From: Cyclobacteriaceae bacterium
GTDB taxonomy: Bacteria > Bacteroidota > Bacteroidia > Cytophagales > Cyclobacteriaceae
Direction of reading: 5' to 3'
Assembly: GCA_029882725.1 (NCBI GenBank)
Contig: JAOUKG010000042.1
Location: 1-9,571 of the forward strand
Length of the DNA stretch: 9,571 bases
Shown one piece after another: positions 1-6,648 of the stretch. A program made the translations under genes and the position numbers. Position 1 is the stretch's first letter; the number at the start of each line of letters is the position of its first letter. The notes beneath the pieces were generated by a model. The model did no database searches, had not been told where the DNA came from, and worked only from the letters and a program-made list of their open reading frames with translations.

Positions 1-412
1 TTATTTTCAGGAAATTGGGAAGTGCCCTGCGGTAATAGGCTACATATAATGGTACCCCTGTTTCCCTGGATACGCGCATCATTTCCACGCAATCTTCATA
101 CTGAGTAGCCATTGGTTTTTCGACATAAGTGGGTTTCCCTGCTTTCATAGCCTGAATTGCATAATGGGCATGTACATGCGGAGGAGTGGCAATGTATATT
201 GCATTAACCTCAGGATCATTGATAAGTTCGGTAGCATCCACATACCATTTAGACACCCGATGCCTTTCGGCAAAATCTTTAGCCTTTGATTGATCCCGTC
301 GCATGATAGCAACCAATTGTGAGTTAGGCACCAAATTCATAGCAGGGGCACTTTTCACCTCACAAACATTACCCGCTCCAATAATTCCCCATTTTACAGT
401 CTTTTCAGTCAT
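1..412 (-). CDS. Gfo/Idh/MocA-family NAD(P)-dependent oxidoreductase, N-terminal part (runs off left edge)
   Basis: I translated this from the ATG at 412-410; 137 codons are in the window and the C-terminal part lies beyond position 1. The N-terminus is a Rossmann nucleotide-binding fold opening with a beta strand and a glycine motif (W8-GIIGAGNV-C17). Further on come the family patterns IATPPHVH (72-79 onward) and YVEKPMA, whose E98-K99-P100 holds the lysine conserved in this superfamily. Such enzymes oxidise or reduce sugars, inositols or related polyols with NAD(P); the substrate is set by the missing C-terminal domain, so I give no specific name. The gene is the leftmost of a minus-strand run but is separated from its upstream neighbour by 180 bases, so it may have its own promoter. 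I saw no frameshift in the visible part. Family assignment is firm, substrate unknown. Confidence 0.9.
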   Translation of the reverse strand, partial: MTEKTVKWGIIGAGNVCEVKSAPAMNLVPNSQLVAIMRRDQSKAKDFAERHRVSKWYVDATELINDPEVNAIYIATPPHVHAHYAIQAMKAGKPTYVEKPMATQYEDCVEMMRVSRETGVPLYVAYYRRALPNFLKI

Positions 413-592
413 AGTTTATTAGTCGCAGTATTTGACCGCCTAGTGTGATTTTTAGTTGTAGTTTATAAAACTTGTGTAGCCTAATTTTCGGGAAGTACAT
501 ATCATTTTATATACTTCCCATTCTATTTATTTCCTTTGTATGGGTCCACGTTTAACCCGGATTAAATTTTTATTTTTTGTCAAACAAAAACC
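413..592. other. Intergenic region with inverted repeats upstream of the oxidoreductase
   Basis: These 180 bases separate two minus-strand genes. They hold three symmetric elements. One is an 8-base inverted repeat, GGGAAGTA at 490-497 and TACTTCCC at 512-519, with a 14-base AT-rich spacer. The second is a near-palindrome, TTTAACCCGGATTAAA at 551-566. The third is an AT-only style hairpin (TTTTTGT at 574-580, ACAAAAA at 584-590) directly behind the stop of the small secreted protein gene, which could weakly end its transcript. I found no TAnnTTTG element reading toward the oxidoreductase. The 490-519 repeat has no T-run on the minus-strand 3' side, so an operator is more likely than a terminator, but this is inference. 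Confidence 0.4.
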
Positions 593-949
593 CTATTTAA
601 CATTGTATTTTTTTAACACAAATGTACTTATACTTCCTCCTGGCAAAGAAAGTTCTGTTGAGGTTACTATTTCGTAACCATCTTCATTTAATTTATTTAA
701 TGTTGAGACAATTTTGTCAAAATTATTTTCTTCTGCTTTCATTGAATTTGGTTTTTCAAGTTCAATCTTATCCATCTTGTTATTTCCATAGTATATTCTA
801 ATAAAAGATACATCTTTAGTCATAGAAATTTGAGTACATTTAACAATAATAGTGCTGGTAGATTGTTCCGGGCTATTGGAATTTTGTCCCATCGATGATA
901 CTGTGAAAGCTAAACAGATTAGGACTAAAGAAATTTTATGCAGTTTCAT
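593..949 (-). CDS. Small secreted protein of unknown function, DUF4177-like pattern
   Basis: This is a 118-residue protein with a clear signal peptide: Lys-2 and Lys-5, a hydrophobic core at about 6-19, and a probable cleavage near SSMGQ (18-22). There is no lipobox cysteine at the cleavage site, so it is probably a soluble periplasmic or exported protein of about 96 residues. The mature part has a pattern of alternating strands, then a helix (about 75-90, ending KLNEDGYEIV) and a final strand ending FVLKK. A helix followed by G-[YW]-E-[IV]-V and a last strand ending in basic residues is what I associate with the small DUF4177-like fold; this is a resemblance only. It starts 38 bases after the stop of the zinc-ribbon gene in the same direction, so it could be the last gene of that operon. 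Function unknown. Confidence 0.75.
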   Translation of the reverse strand: MKLHKISLVLICLAFTVSSMGQNSNSPEQSTSTIIVKCTQISMTKDVSFIRIYYGNNKMDKIELEKPNSMKAEENNFDKIVSTLNKLNEDGYEIVTSTELSLPGGSISTFVLKKYNVK

Positions 950-987
950 AATTTTAATTTTAATGGTTAATAAATATGTTACTTATT

Positions 988-2094
988 TTATTTTTGAGAC
1001 ATAAATATTACAACACCAATTAATAAGATAACAGCAATCACAGCAAAGGTTATCTTAATCCAACTAAATGGTCTTTTTCCCTGAATTTCGCCTGTTCTAC
1101 CATTTACCAAAAACTGATACAGCTTACCTTTATATTTATATGCACTGACAAACACAGGTAAAAGGATGTGCTTAAATGTAATATCATTATAATTGGTATT
1201 CAATGAAATGATTCGCTGTTTATCACCCCCAATATCAGTTTGAACTAAGCTGCGAATTTCAGAATCGGCAATTCCCTTGGCAATTTCAAAACCCTCACTT
1301 AAATCAATTTGATATTTTTCTGTAATAAACCCACTTAAATAACTTTTATCAAACGGAACCAAATTCTCTAAATCCCACGGTTCTAATTTATATACACTGT
1401 CATTAGGTAGTGTTTTTGTCGCCACAGTTAAAATATCATCAAAAAACTTCTTCACATTACCACTGGTTGAATACCATCTGGTTTTTTGGACTTGCCGTGT
1501 TTTGGTAACCGACTTACCATTTTCCATAGTCGAATACGTTTCAGACACGTTGTAATCCTCTCCACGTTGGCCAATATAATTGGTATCCGTTTCAGCGTCA
1601 AATGTCCAATAAGGTATATAAACACCCTTAAAATGATCGAAATTCAATGCTGCCTTTTTCAAGTCACCTGGAGCAAACCATAACTTAGTAATCCACTTTT
1701 TAAATTCATCTTTAGCATTGTTTTTATCTAATTTAAAAGGAAGTAAAGAGTTGGGTTGAATCACTTTCTCGTCATTTGCCTGCTCTACAACTAACGGTGT
1801 TGAACAATATGGGCACATTGCCGAAGTAACATGGGGTTCAAGCGAAGAAGAAGCGCCACAACTATTGCAGTTCACATAACTTTCAACAATAGTTTCTTCC
1901 GAAGCTGATTTCTTCTCCAAAAATTCATGGAAATCAAATTCCTCAATAACCTCATCAATTTGAGGTATTTCGTTTTTAGTCCCACAATATTCACAAGTCA
2001 GGTGTTCCGTGCCCGGCTTATATTTTAAATCGGCACCGCAATCTGTACAAGCAAAAGCGGTAACGACCAATTCATTTTCTTTAGCATCTTCCAT
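988..2094 (-). CDS. Double zinc-ribbon (TFIIB-like) protein with C-terminal membrane anchor, YdjG-like
   Basis: The 368-residue product opens with two four-cysteine zinc ribbons: C16/C19...C34/C37 (CTDCG, CEYCG) and C76/C79...C94/C97 (CNSCG, CPYCS). A long middle region follows with the family hallmark PFKLDK plus YIPYWTFDAET, seen in proteins databases often label TFIIB-type zinc ribbon or, wrongly, helicase PriA. Residues about 347-365 form one hydrophobic helix ending in a short basic tail (MSQK), so most of the protein should face the cytoplasm, held by a C-terminal anchor. It begins two bases after the stop of the SPFH gene, which points to translational coupling and joint function. In Bacillus subtilis, the zinc-ribbon membrane protein YdjG is encoded with the SPFH protein YdjI and PspA; an analogous membrane-recruitment role is inferred. 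No helicase motifs are present. Confidence 0.85.
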   Translation of the reverse strand: MEDAKENELVVTAFACTDCGADLKYKPGTEHLTCEYCGTKNEIPQIDEVIEEFDFHEFLEKKSASEETIVESYVNCNSCGASSSLEPHVTSAMCPYCSTPLVVEQANDEKVIQPNSLLPFKLDKNNAKDEFKKWITKLWFAPGDLKKAALNFDHFKGVYIPYWTFDAETDTNYIGQRGEDYNVSETYSTMENGKSVTKTRQVQKTRWYSTSGNVKKFFDDILTVATKTLPNDSVYKLEPWDLENLVPFDKSYLSGFITEKYQIDLSEGFEIAKGIADSEIRSLVQTDIGGDKQRIISLNTNYNDITFKHILLPVFVSAYKYKGKLYQFLVNGRTGEIQGKRPFSWIKITFAVIAVILLIGVVIFMSQK

Positions 2095-2096
2095 AT

Positions 2097-3215
2097 TTAA
2101 TTTCCGGGTATTGGTGGAGGAACACTTCCAAAAACACTATTTAATTCAGGCACCTGGCCTGCGGCAGCCCAGTTTGCCATACCCTCACGCCAAACCAACA
2201 CCTCTTTTGTAAATTGATTTTGCACAGCCATTTGTTTTAAAGCATTCATGTCATAGGGTCCTGTTTGTTGTCCATTAACAACCAAGTGAAATGTTAATAC
2301 CGGGGGTATTGGTGGTGGAGTTGATGGGACAGTTTGTTGATTTTGAGGTTGTTGTTGCTGCCCCCCTGTGAAGGTTTGTCCCATTTGGTTGGCCATGGCA
2401 AAACCCATACCCATACCCATTCCTGCACCGGCAGTCCCACTTGGATTTTCAGCCGCTTTTTCCATCGCCTTCGCTGCTTTCATCTGAGCCAATTTATTTA
2501 GATCAATAGCATTCAAACGGCTTAATTCAAATATTTCCTTTTTAATTTCTTCGGGCATTGAAACATTCTCAATAAGAAATTTAGTGACTTCAATTCCATA
2601 TTGCCCAAACTCTGGTCCAATTACGCCGTGAACATATTCCGATATTTCATTTACATTCGATGCATAATTCTCTACAGGCAGATTTGCTTCGCCTACAGCA
2701 TCTGTAAACCGGGTAACAATCATGCTTTTCAATTGCTCTGCAATTTCATCGGTGGTAAAATGACCATCTGTACCCACAATTTCTTTAATAAAAACCGGCG
2801 CATCTTTTACCCGAATTACATAGGTTCCAAATGCACGAATTTCAAGCATTCCAAATCGTTGGTCACTTAATGTAATCGGGTTTTTTGTTCCCCATTTTTG
2901 ATCCGTAATATTTCTTGTGCTTATAAAGTAAACTTCTGCTTTAAATGGACTATTGAAACCATATTTCCACCCTTTTAAAGTAGATAGTATGGGTAAATTT
3001 GCTGTATTTAACTCGTGCATACCTGGTTGAAACACATCCGCAATTTGCCCCTCATTGATAAAAACAGCTACTTGTCCTTCCCGAACAGTAAGTTTTGCAC
3101 CATTTTTTATTTCGTTTTGAAATCGGTCAAAACGATAAACCATAGTATCATTGGAGTCATCCAACCACTCAATAATGTCTATAAATTCATGACGTAATCT
3201 ATCAAATAATCCCAT
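2097..3215 (-). CDS. SPFH/band-7 (YdjI-like) protein fused to a C-terminal GYF_2 domain
   Basis: The 372-residue protein has three parts. Residues 1 to about 235 match the YdjI-type SPFH family (Band_7_1): MGLFDRLRHEFIDIIEW start, then VREGQVAVFINEGQ, FQPGMHEL and RAFGTYVIRVKD. Next is a helical stretch rich in Ala/Lys, then a low-complexity linker with Gly-Met repeats (about 262-271) and a Gln run (286-294). Residues about 308-360 form a GYF_2 (DUF4339) domain, shown by G319-P-Y-D, V341-W-R-E-G-M and W349. PPPIPP (300-305) and PPPIP (366-370) flank it. YdjI relatives I know of commonly end in a zinc ribbon instead. There is no signal peptide, so it should be cytoplasmic and bind or organise membrane as SPFH proteins do. 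The coupled zinc-ribbon membrane protein is the likely partner. Domain calls are firm; a stress role is inferred. Confidence 0.88.
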   Translation of the reverse strand: MGLFDRLRHEFIDIIEWLDDSNDTMVYRFDRFQNEIKNGAKLTVREGQVAVFINEGQIADVFQPGMHELNTANLPILSTLKGWKYGFNSPFKAEVYFISTRNITDQKWGTKNPITLSDQRFGMLEIRAFGTYVIRVKDAPVFIKEIVGTDGHFTTDEIAEQLKSMIVTRFTDAVGEANLPVENYASNVNEISEYVHGVIGPEFGQYGIEVTKFLIENVSMPEEIKKEIFELSRLNAIDLNKLAQMKAAKAMEKAAENPSGTAGAGMGMGMGFAMANQMGQTFTGGQQQQPQNQQTVPSTPPPIPPVLTFHLVVNGQQTGPYDMNALKQMAVQNQFTKEVLVWREGMANWAAAGQVPELNSVFGSVPPPIPGN

Positions 3216-3412
3216 AATTAGTTTTTTGTTAAAAATTAGAGTTCTCTGTCTTTTGTAATTGTCCTAAAATTTTAAACTGTGCGACAAAACTCCTAAACAC
3301 TTCCTGAAATTTATTTTTTTCACAGCAACTTAACAATTACTTAAAGGCAATTTAAATATACAAACTTTTCAGTATTAGACTGGGTTGCACTTTTTAATAT
3401 GTCGTGTTTTTT
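3216..3412 (-). promoter_or_regulatory. Upstream region of the SPFH/zinc-ribbon operon, candidate promoter
   Basis: These 197 bases lie between the stop of the beta-barrel gene and the start of the SPFH gene, both on the minus strand. Read on the minus strand they contain TTTGTATATTTA (complement of about 3352-3363), a near match to the Bacteroidota -7 element (TAnnTTTA rather than TAnnTTTG). No clear -33 TTTG is found at the usual distance. I see no hairpin followed by T residues behind the upstream gene, so read-through from it is possible. The assignment of a separate promoter is therefore weak. Confidence 0.3.
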
Positions 3413-4609
3413 TTAATACTCTCTCCCTACTCCTCTGGCCATACCGCCAAAACCAACAGTAATATAATGCATATTTCCACTCATACCGTTGTATTTTTTC
3501 TCAAATCCGGGCATACTGTACCCATACCTGACTCTTATAAAACCGTAGGATGTTTTAGGCCTGTATTCTGGTGTATGTTTGGCCCCCAATTTTATATCAA
3601 GGTTAAATCCGGCAATATACGTGGTTGTAAACTCCAGGGAAATTTCTTTTAATTCTGGGATATCTTTGGTATCGCTGGTTGGTGGGCTTATATCCATAGA
3701 ACCAATTCCTGCAAATGGAGATAATTTATATCTATTATCATTGTATACAACATAGCCTAATGAAGCCTCAGGTAGAAAAACCACAATCTCAGAACCTTTT
3801 TCCCAGATTCCTAAAGAATAGTTGAAATCCTTACGTGTTTCATTAAAACCAATATAATCTCTTAGGTATAATTCAAATTTTTTATAACAAATATCAAATG
3901 CAACACCAATAGGCACATTATTGGAATAATTTTCACTTAAATTCCCTGTATAAATGCTATAACCTGTAAAAAACTCAAATGTCATTCCCCAATCTTTTGG
4001 AACTTCTTTATATCGTACTTGATTTTTTACAAATCCCTCAAATTCACTTGGAGTATAGATTTTAAGAAATATATCTGCCTGATGATTTAAGGAGTCTTGT
4101 GCATATACATCATTTCTGATTCCGAGTAATAGCCATTCAAGATTTAGAATTATTACTTCTTTGGTCTCTGAATCCAAATTTGAGGTTTGTATTTGGTTTT
4201 TTATTTGCGATTCATTTTCAAATGATTTTTCATTTAGTTTATTATATAACATATCATTCGATGGACGAATTTTTGTGTTATAACTTTCAAATCTATCGGG
4301 ATCAAAGTTTCTAATATCTTCTGCTAACTCTACATAATCTCCCGTCCAGTATAAAATAAACCAATATTCAGCCGGATAAAAAGCAAAATAATTTTCATCC
4401 TCTATTTGTACCAAATAATCTTTAACCTCTTTGACTTTCTGCAAATCACCCTCAATAAACTTATCTAATAAAAGGTTCCTTCCCTTGGAAATAATTATTG
4501 ATTTCGACTCCTCATATTGCATTATTTGCCTTTTGATACTATCAACCTGTCCAAAAATAAAATTGGAGAATAATAAAAAAATGAATGCAAGTTTAAAACC
4601 GTTAGTCAT
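3413..4609 (-). CDS. Secreted protein with helical N-terminal half and probable outer-membrane beta-barrel C-terminal half
   Basis: The 398-residue protein starts with a standard signal peptide (1-21: Lys-6, a Phe/Leu-rich core, end FIFGQ). Residues about 22-200 are charged and mostly helical in character (for example VKEVKDYLVQIEDE), with repeated Tyr/Trp positions (FYPAEYWFILYW). From about residue 209 the sequence changes to alternating polar and aromatic strands with Gly/Asn/Asp turns (MTFEFFTGYSIYTG, FELYLRDYIGFN, YGFIRVRYGYSM, HYITVGFGGM) and ends in Tyr, as expected for an outer-membrane barrel of roughly eight to ten strands. I do not recognise a named family. An N-terminal periplasmic helical domain before a small barrel is less usual than the reverse. 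The gene is 197 bases upstream of the SPFH gene; a functional link is not shown. Confidence 0.75.
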   Translation of the reverse strand: MTNGFKLAFIFLLFSNFIFGQVDSIKRQIMQYEESKSIIISKGRNLLLDKFIEGDLQKVKEVKDYLVQIEDENYFAFYPAEYWFILYWTGDYVELAEDIRNFDPDRFESYNTKIRPSNDMLYNKLNEKSFENESQIKNQIQTSNLDSETKEVIILNLEWLLLGIRNDVYAQDSLNHQADIFLKIYTPSEFEGFVKNQVRYKEVPKDWGMTFEFFTGYSIYTGNLSENYSNNVPIGVAFDICYKKFELYLRDYIGFNETRKDFNYSLGIWEKGSEIVVFLPEASLGYVVYNDNRYKLSPFAGIGSMDISPPTSDTKDIPELKEISLEFTTTYIAGFNLDIKLGAKHTPEYRPKTSYGFIRVRYGYSMPGFEKKYNGMSGNMHYITVGFGGMARGVGREY

Positions 4610-4698
4610 ATCAATTTTTCAATTCTGTTTCAGTACACAACTCCATTCAAATACTCCAAAAACTCTCACTGTAAAGACCTTTGGAGGAATTCAAAAGG

Positions 4699-4728
4699 AA
4701 AAAGCCTAAAACATACCCCGGGCTTTTC
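4699..4728 (-). terminator. Intrinsic terminator behind the CBM9-like remnant
   Basis: On the minus strand the sequence reads AAAAGCC (complement of 4721-4727), a 14-base loop, then GGCTTTTT (complement of 4699-4706), followed by CCTTTTG. This is a seven-base-pair hairpin with a T-rich tail in the minus direction, starting about 36 bases after the stop of the remnant at 4764. It would stop transcription before the barrel gene, which must then have its own promoter within 4610-4698. On the plus strand the tail (CTTATT) is weaker. Confidence 0.6.
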
Positions 4729-4763
4729 TTATTAATAAATTTAACGAAAAAAAATATCTTCTG

Positions 4764-5085
4764 TTATAATATTAAACGAAGACAACCATTGGAGCCATCG
4801 GCACTGTCTCCCTTTATGGAGATCGACCTCATAGGCACACTGTTAGGATGATGCATCGCAGCACTAATCCACAAGTATTCTTCATCATACCCCATAAACA
4901 TTTGTACACTACCTGCTGACTCTCCCTTACAAAAAGGGATATGCAAGGTTGTGGAATATTCTAGATTTTTCCATAAATCTTCATCAGGAATCCCATCGAA
5001 AATAACTTCACTTTCAATGCGCTGAATATCAATAATCCCCTGATAAAATTAAAACTGAAACAAAAGAAAGAATAAAACCAGCCAT
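4764..5085 (-). pseudogene. Frameshifted and truncated remnant of a secreted CBM9-like domain protein
   Basis: An ATG at 5085-5083, four bases behind AGGAAG, opens a signal peptide (MAGFILSFVSVLIL) that hits TGA at 5031-5029 after 18 codons. The frame one base on continues without a stop to TAA at 4764: GIIDIQRIESEVIFDGIPDE, LWKNLEY, then MFMGYDEEYLWISAA and PMRSISIKGDSADGSNG. DG.pDE..W, then YDeeYLWisA, then a polar segment, is the start of the CBM9-like carbohydrate-binding fold seen in Bacteroidota secreted enzymes and DUF5916 proteins. Removing one base from the GGGG run at 5037-5040 joins the frames cleanly as LILSGIIDIQRI. The fold normally needs roughly twice this length, so the gene is both frameshifted and cut short. 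A sequencing error could explain the shift but not the truncation. An intact short protein starting at 4946 is less likely. Confidence 0.6.
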
Positions 5086-5167
5086 AAACTTCCTTTTGTA
5101 AAGCTCTATTTGAATTAATATATTTGATTAGGTAGGCATATTAACTATTAAGTAGGAATTCAAGAAA

Positions 5168-5175
5168 TAGATTTG
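5168..5175 (+). promoter_or_regulatory. -7 promoter element (TAGATTTG) for the methyltransferase gene
   Basis: TAGATTTG is an exact match to the Bacteroidota -7 consensus TAnnTTTG. It would place the transcript start near 5182, leaving a leader of about 44 bases before the ATG at 5226. That argues against the in-frame TTG at 5178 as translation start. No good -33 TTTG is visible at the expected distance, so the promoter may be weak or activated. Confidence 0.5.
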
Positions 5176-5225
5176 CTTTGTCTGTCGCATTTAAGAAAAT
5201 AAACTTTTCGGAAAAACACTTAATT

Positions 5226-6059
5226 ATGAATATAAACGAAGCTCGTATACAATGGGAGAATGCAGCTCCGGGCTGGGCAAAATGGGAAGATGTTATTTCC
5301 AATGGGGCAACCTTAATTACTGACCAGATGTTGAAAATGGTTGATGCCACTCCCGGTAATCGTATTCTGGATCTTGCAAGTGGTGCGGGAAGTCAAACCC
5401 TTATTGCTGCAGAAAGAGTAAGTCCGGAGGGTCATGTTGTTGCCAACGACATTTCACAAACAATGCTTAACCATGTAATCCAAAACGCTAAATCTAAAGG
5501 AATCAAAAATGTATCGACTCTATTGGGTGCCGTGCAGGAACTAGACATTGAACCTGATTCTTTTGATTCGGCCATTTGTCGTTTTGCTTTGATGTTATTC
5601 GCAAACCCCGGCATTGCGCTTTCCAATGTTCGTCAAGTTCTTAAACCCAATGGAAAGATGGGCGTGATTGTATTTTCCACTCCTGAAGAAAATCCATTCT
5701 TTGTAAAACCAATGCAAATATTACTTCGCAACGCAGGCAAAACACCACCTTCGGGAGCACCTGGTCTGTTCTCTCTTGGAGTACCCGAAATTCTTGAAAA
5801 ACTTTTCACAGAAAGTGGTTTTGTAAATGTAGAAATCAACAAACAAAATATACACTTTAAACTGCCTCCCGCTGAAGAGTCTTTGGTAATGATTCAGGAG
5901 GCATTCGGAGCTTACCGGGCAGTGATTTCCGACAGTCCGGAGCATGTGCAAAGAACAGCCTGGGCAGAGGTTTTGGACTATCTGAAATCGCTCGAAACAA
6001 GTCAAGGAATTTCAGCACCTGCAGAAGTGTTGGTTGCTTCCGCACAGAAACCTGTGTAA
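5226..6059 (+). CDS. Class I SAM-dependent methyltransferase, UbiE/Methyltransf_11 type
   Basis: The 277-residue protein is taken from the ATG at 5226; an earlier TTG at 5178 is in frame but sits on the predicted transcript start and would add only unconserved residues. After a Trp-rich helix (W10, W17, W20: WENAAPGWAKW) comes the SAM-binding motif I, ILDLASGAG (47-55), then the acidic motif II region VVANDIS (D near 76), a DSFD segment and CRFALMLFANP, and LKPNGKMGVIVFS, the strand after motif IV typical of this fold. The C-terminal 110 residues are helical and probably form the substrate pocket. The N-terminal WxxxApgW region is typical of small-molecule methyltransferases of the UbiE-like group, but the substrate cannot be read from sequence. 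It looks slightly richer in G+C than its neighbours. It is flanked by a gene remnant and stands alone, with no operon partner. Confidence 0.85.
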   Translation: MNINEARIQWENAAPGWAKWEDVISNGATLITDQMLKMVDATPGNRILDLASGAGSQTLIAAERVSPEGHVVANDISQTMLNHVIQNAKSKGIKNVSTLLGAVQELDIEPDSFDSAICRFALMLFANPGIALSNVRQVLKPNGKMGVIVFSTPEENPFFVKPMQILLRNAGKTPPSGAPGLFSLGVPEILEKLFTESGFVNVEINKQNIHFKLPPAEESLVMIQEAFGAYRAVISDSPEHVQRTAWAEVLDYLKSLETSQGISAPAEVLVASAQKPV

Positions 6060-6090
6060 AGAATTGCACAAATTATCCTTTTAAATATCG

Positions 6091-6185
6091 GTATTGATTT
6101 ACCATGATACATGGATAATATAGGCAAGCAGCAATATTAATCAGCAATGCCCTCCGGACATCCTGACCTATTCAAAAATCAATAC
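6091..6185. repeat. 10-base perfect inverted repeat framing the convergent intergenic region
   Basis: GTATTGATTT at 6091-6100 and AAATCAATAC at 6176-6185 are perfect inverted copies with 75 bases between them. Inside are a small palindrome (CCATG-ATA-CATGG, 6102-6114), two direct copies of CAGCAAT, and a sequence resembling the GC-rich palindromes at the right end of the window (6151-6168). The region lies between the convergent methyltransferase and tadA genes. It could be a decayed small element or chance in AT-rich DNA; neither terminator is clear here. Confidence 0.35.
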
Positions 6186-6201
6186 TACTTCAGAGATAAT
6201 T

Positions 6202-6648
6202 TCAGCCCCTTATTCTTTGAAAAAATATTTTAAGCAAGGCTTCACTTTCTTCTGCCAAAAGTCCGTATCTAAGCTTGGTTTTTGGATGTGACATATTACT
6301 ATCCAAACAAGAAAACCCTCTTTTTTCATCTTTTGCTGCATAAACAATCTCTGAAATTTGGGTCCAATAGGTAGCACCGATACACATCGCGCAAGGCTCA
6401 AGCGTAACATAAAGGGTACAATCTGTAAGGTATTTGCTTCCCAGGTAATTGGAGGCAGAGGTCAGTGCAAGCATTTCGGCATGTGCAGTAGCATCATTGA
6501 GTTTTTCTGTTTGGTTATAGGCTCTTGCAATTATTTTTTTTCCACTAACTACCACTGCACCCACGGGTACTTCCCCTTCTTCAAGGGCCCTTTCGGCCTC
6601 AAGCATAGCCTGACGCATAAAGTATTCATCATTATATACCTCAATCAT
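6202..6648 (-). CDS. tadA: tRNA-specific adenosine-34 deaminase TadA
   Basis: The 148-residue protein belongs to the zinc-dependent CDA/TadA deaminase fold. H56-A-E58 supplies the first zinc ligand and the proton-shuttling glutamate; P85-C86-A-M-C89 supplies the two cysteine ligands. The N-terminal MRQAMLEAERALEEGEVPVGAVVV is the usual TadA opening, and the length matches the family. The enzyme converts adenosine 34 of tRNA-Arg(ACG) to inosine so that it can read the CGU, CGC and CGA codons. A guanine deaminase or other family member is possible but the overall pattern (VPVGAVVV, DATAHAEM, TLEPCAMC) fits TadA best. Its ATG overlaps the stop of the upstream secreted-protein gene by one base (TAATG), so the two are probably co-transcribed and translationally coupled. 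No fault seen. Confidence 0.93.
   Translation of the reverse strand: MIEVYNDEYFMRQAMLEAERALEEGEVPVGAVVVSGKKIIARAYNQTEKLNDATAHAEMLALTSASNYLGSKYLTDCTLYVTLEPCAMCIGATYWTQISEIVYAAKDEKRGFSCLDSNMSHPKTKLRYGLLAEESEALLKIFFQRIRG

Noticed and set aside
988..2094. Naming the zinc-ribbon protein a PriA helicase
   Set aside because: There are no Walker or helicase motifs; only the cysteine ribbons resemble part of PriA.
5178..5225. TTG start for the methyltransferase
   Set aside because: It sits on the predicted transcript start just after TAGATTTG and adds residues without family features; ATG at 5226 fits better.
5721..6069. Minus-strand open frames across the methyltransferase
   Set aside because: They are antisense shadows of a conserved coding frame.
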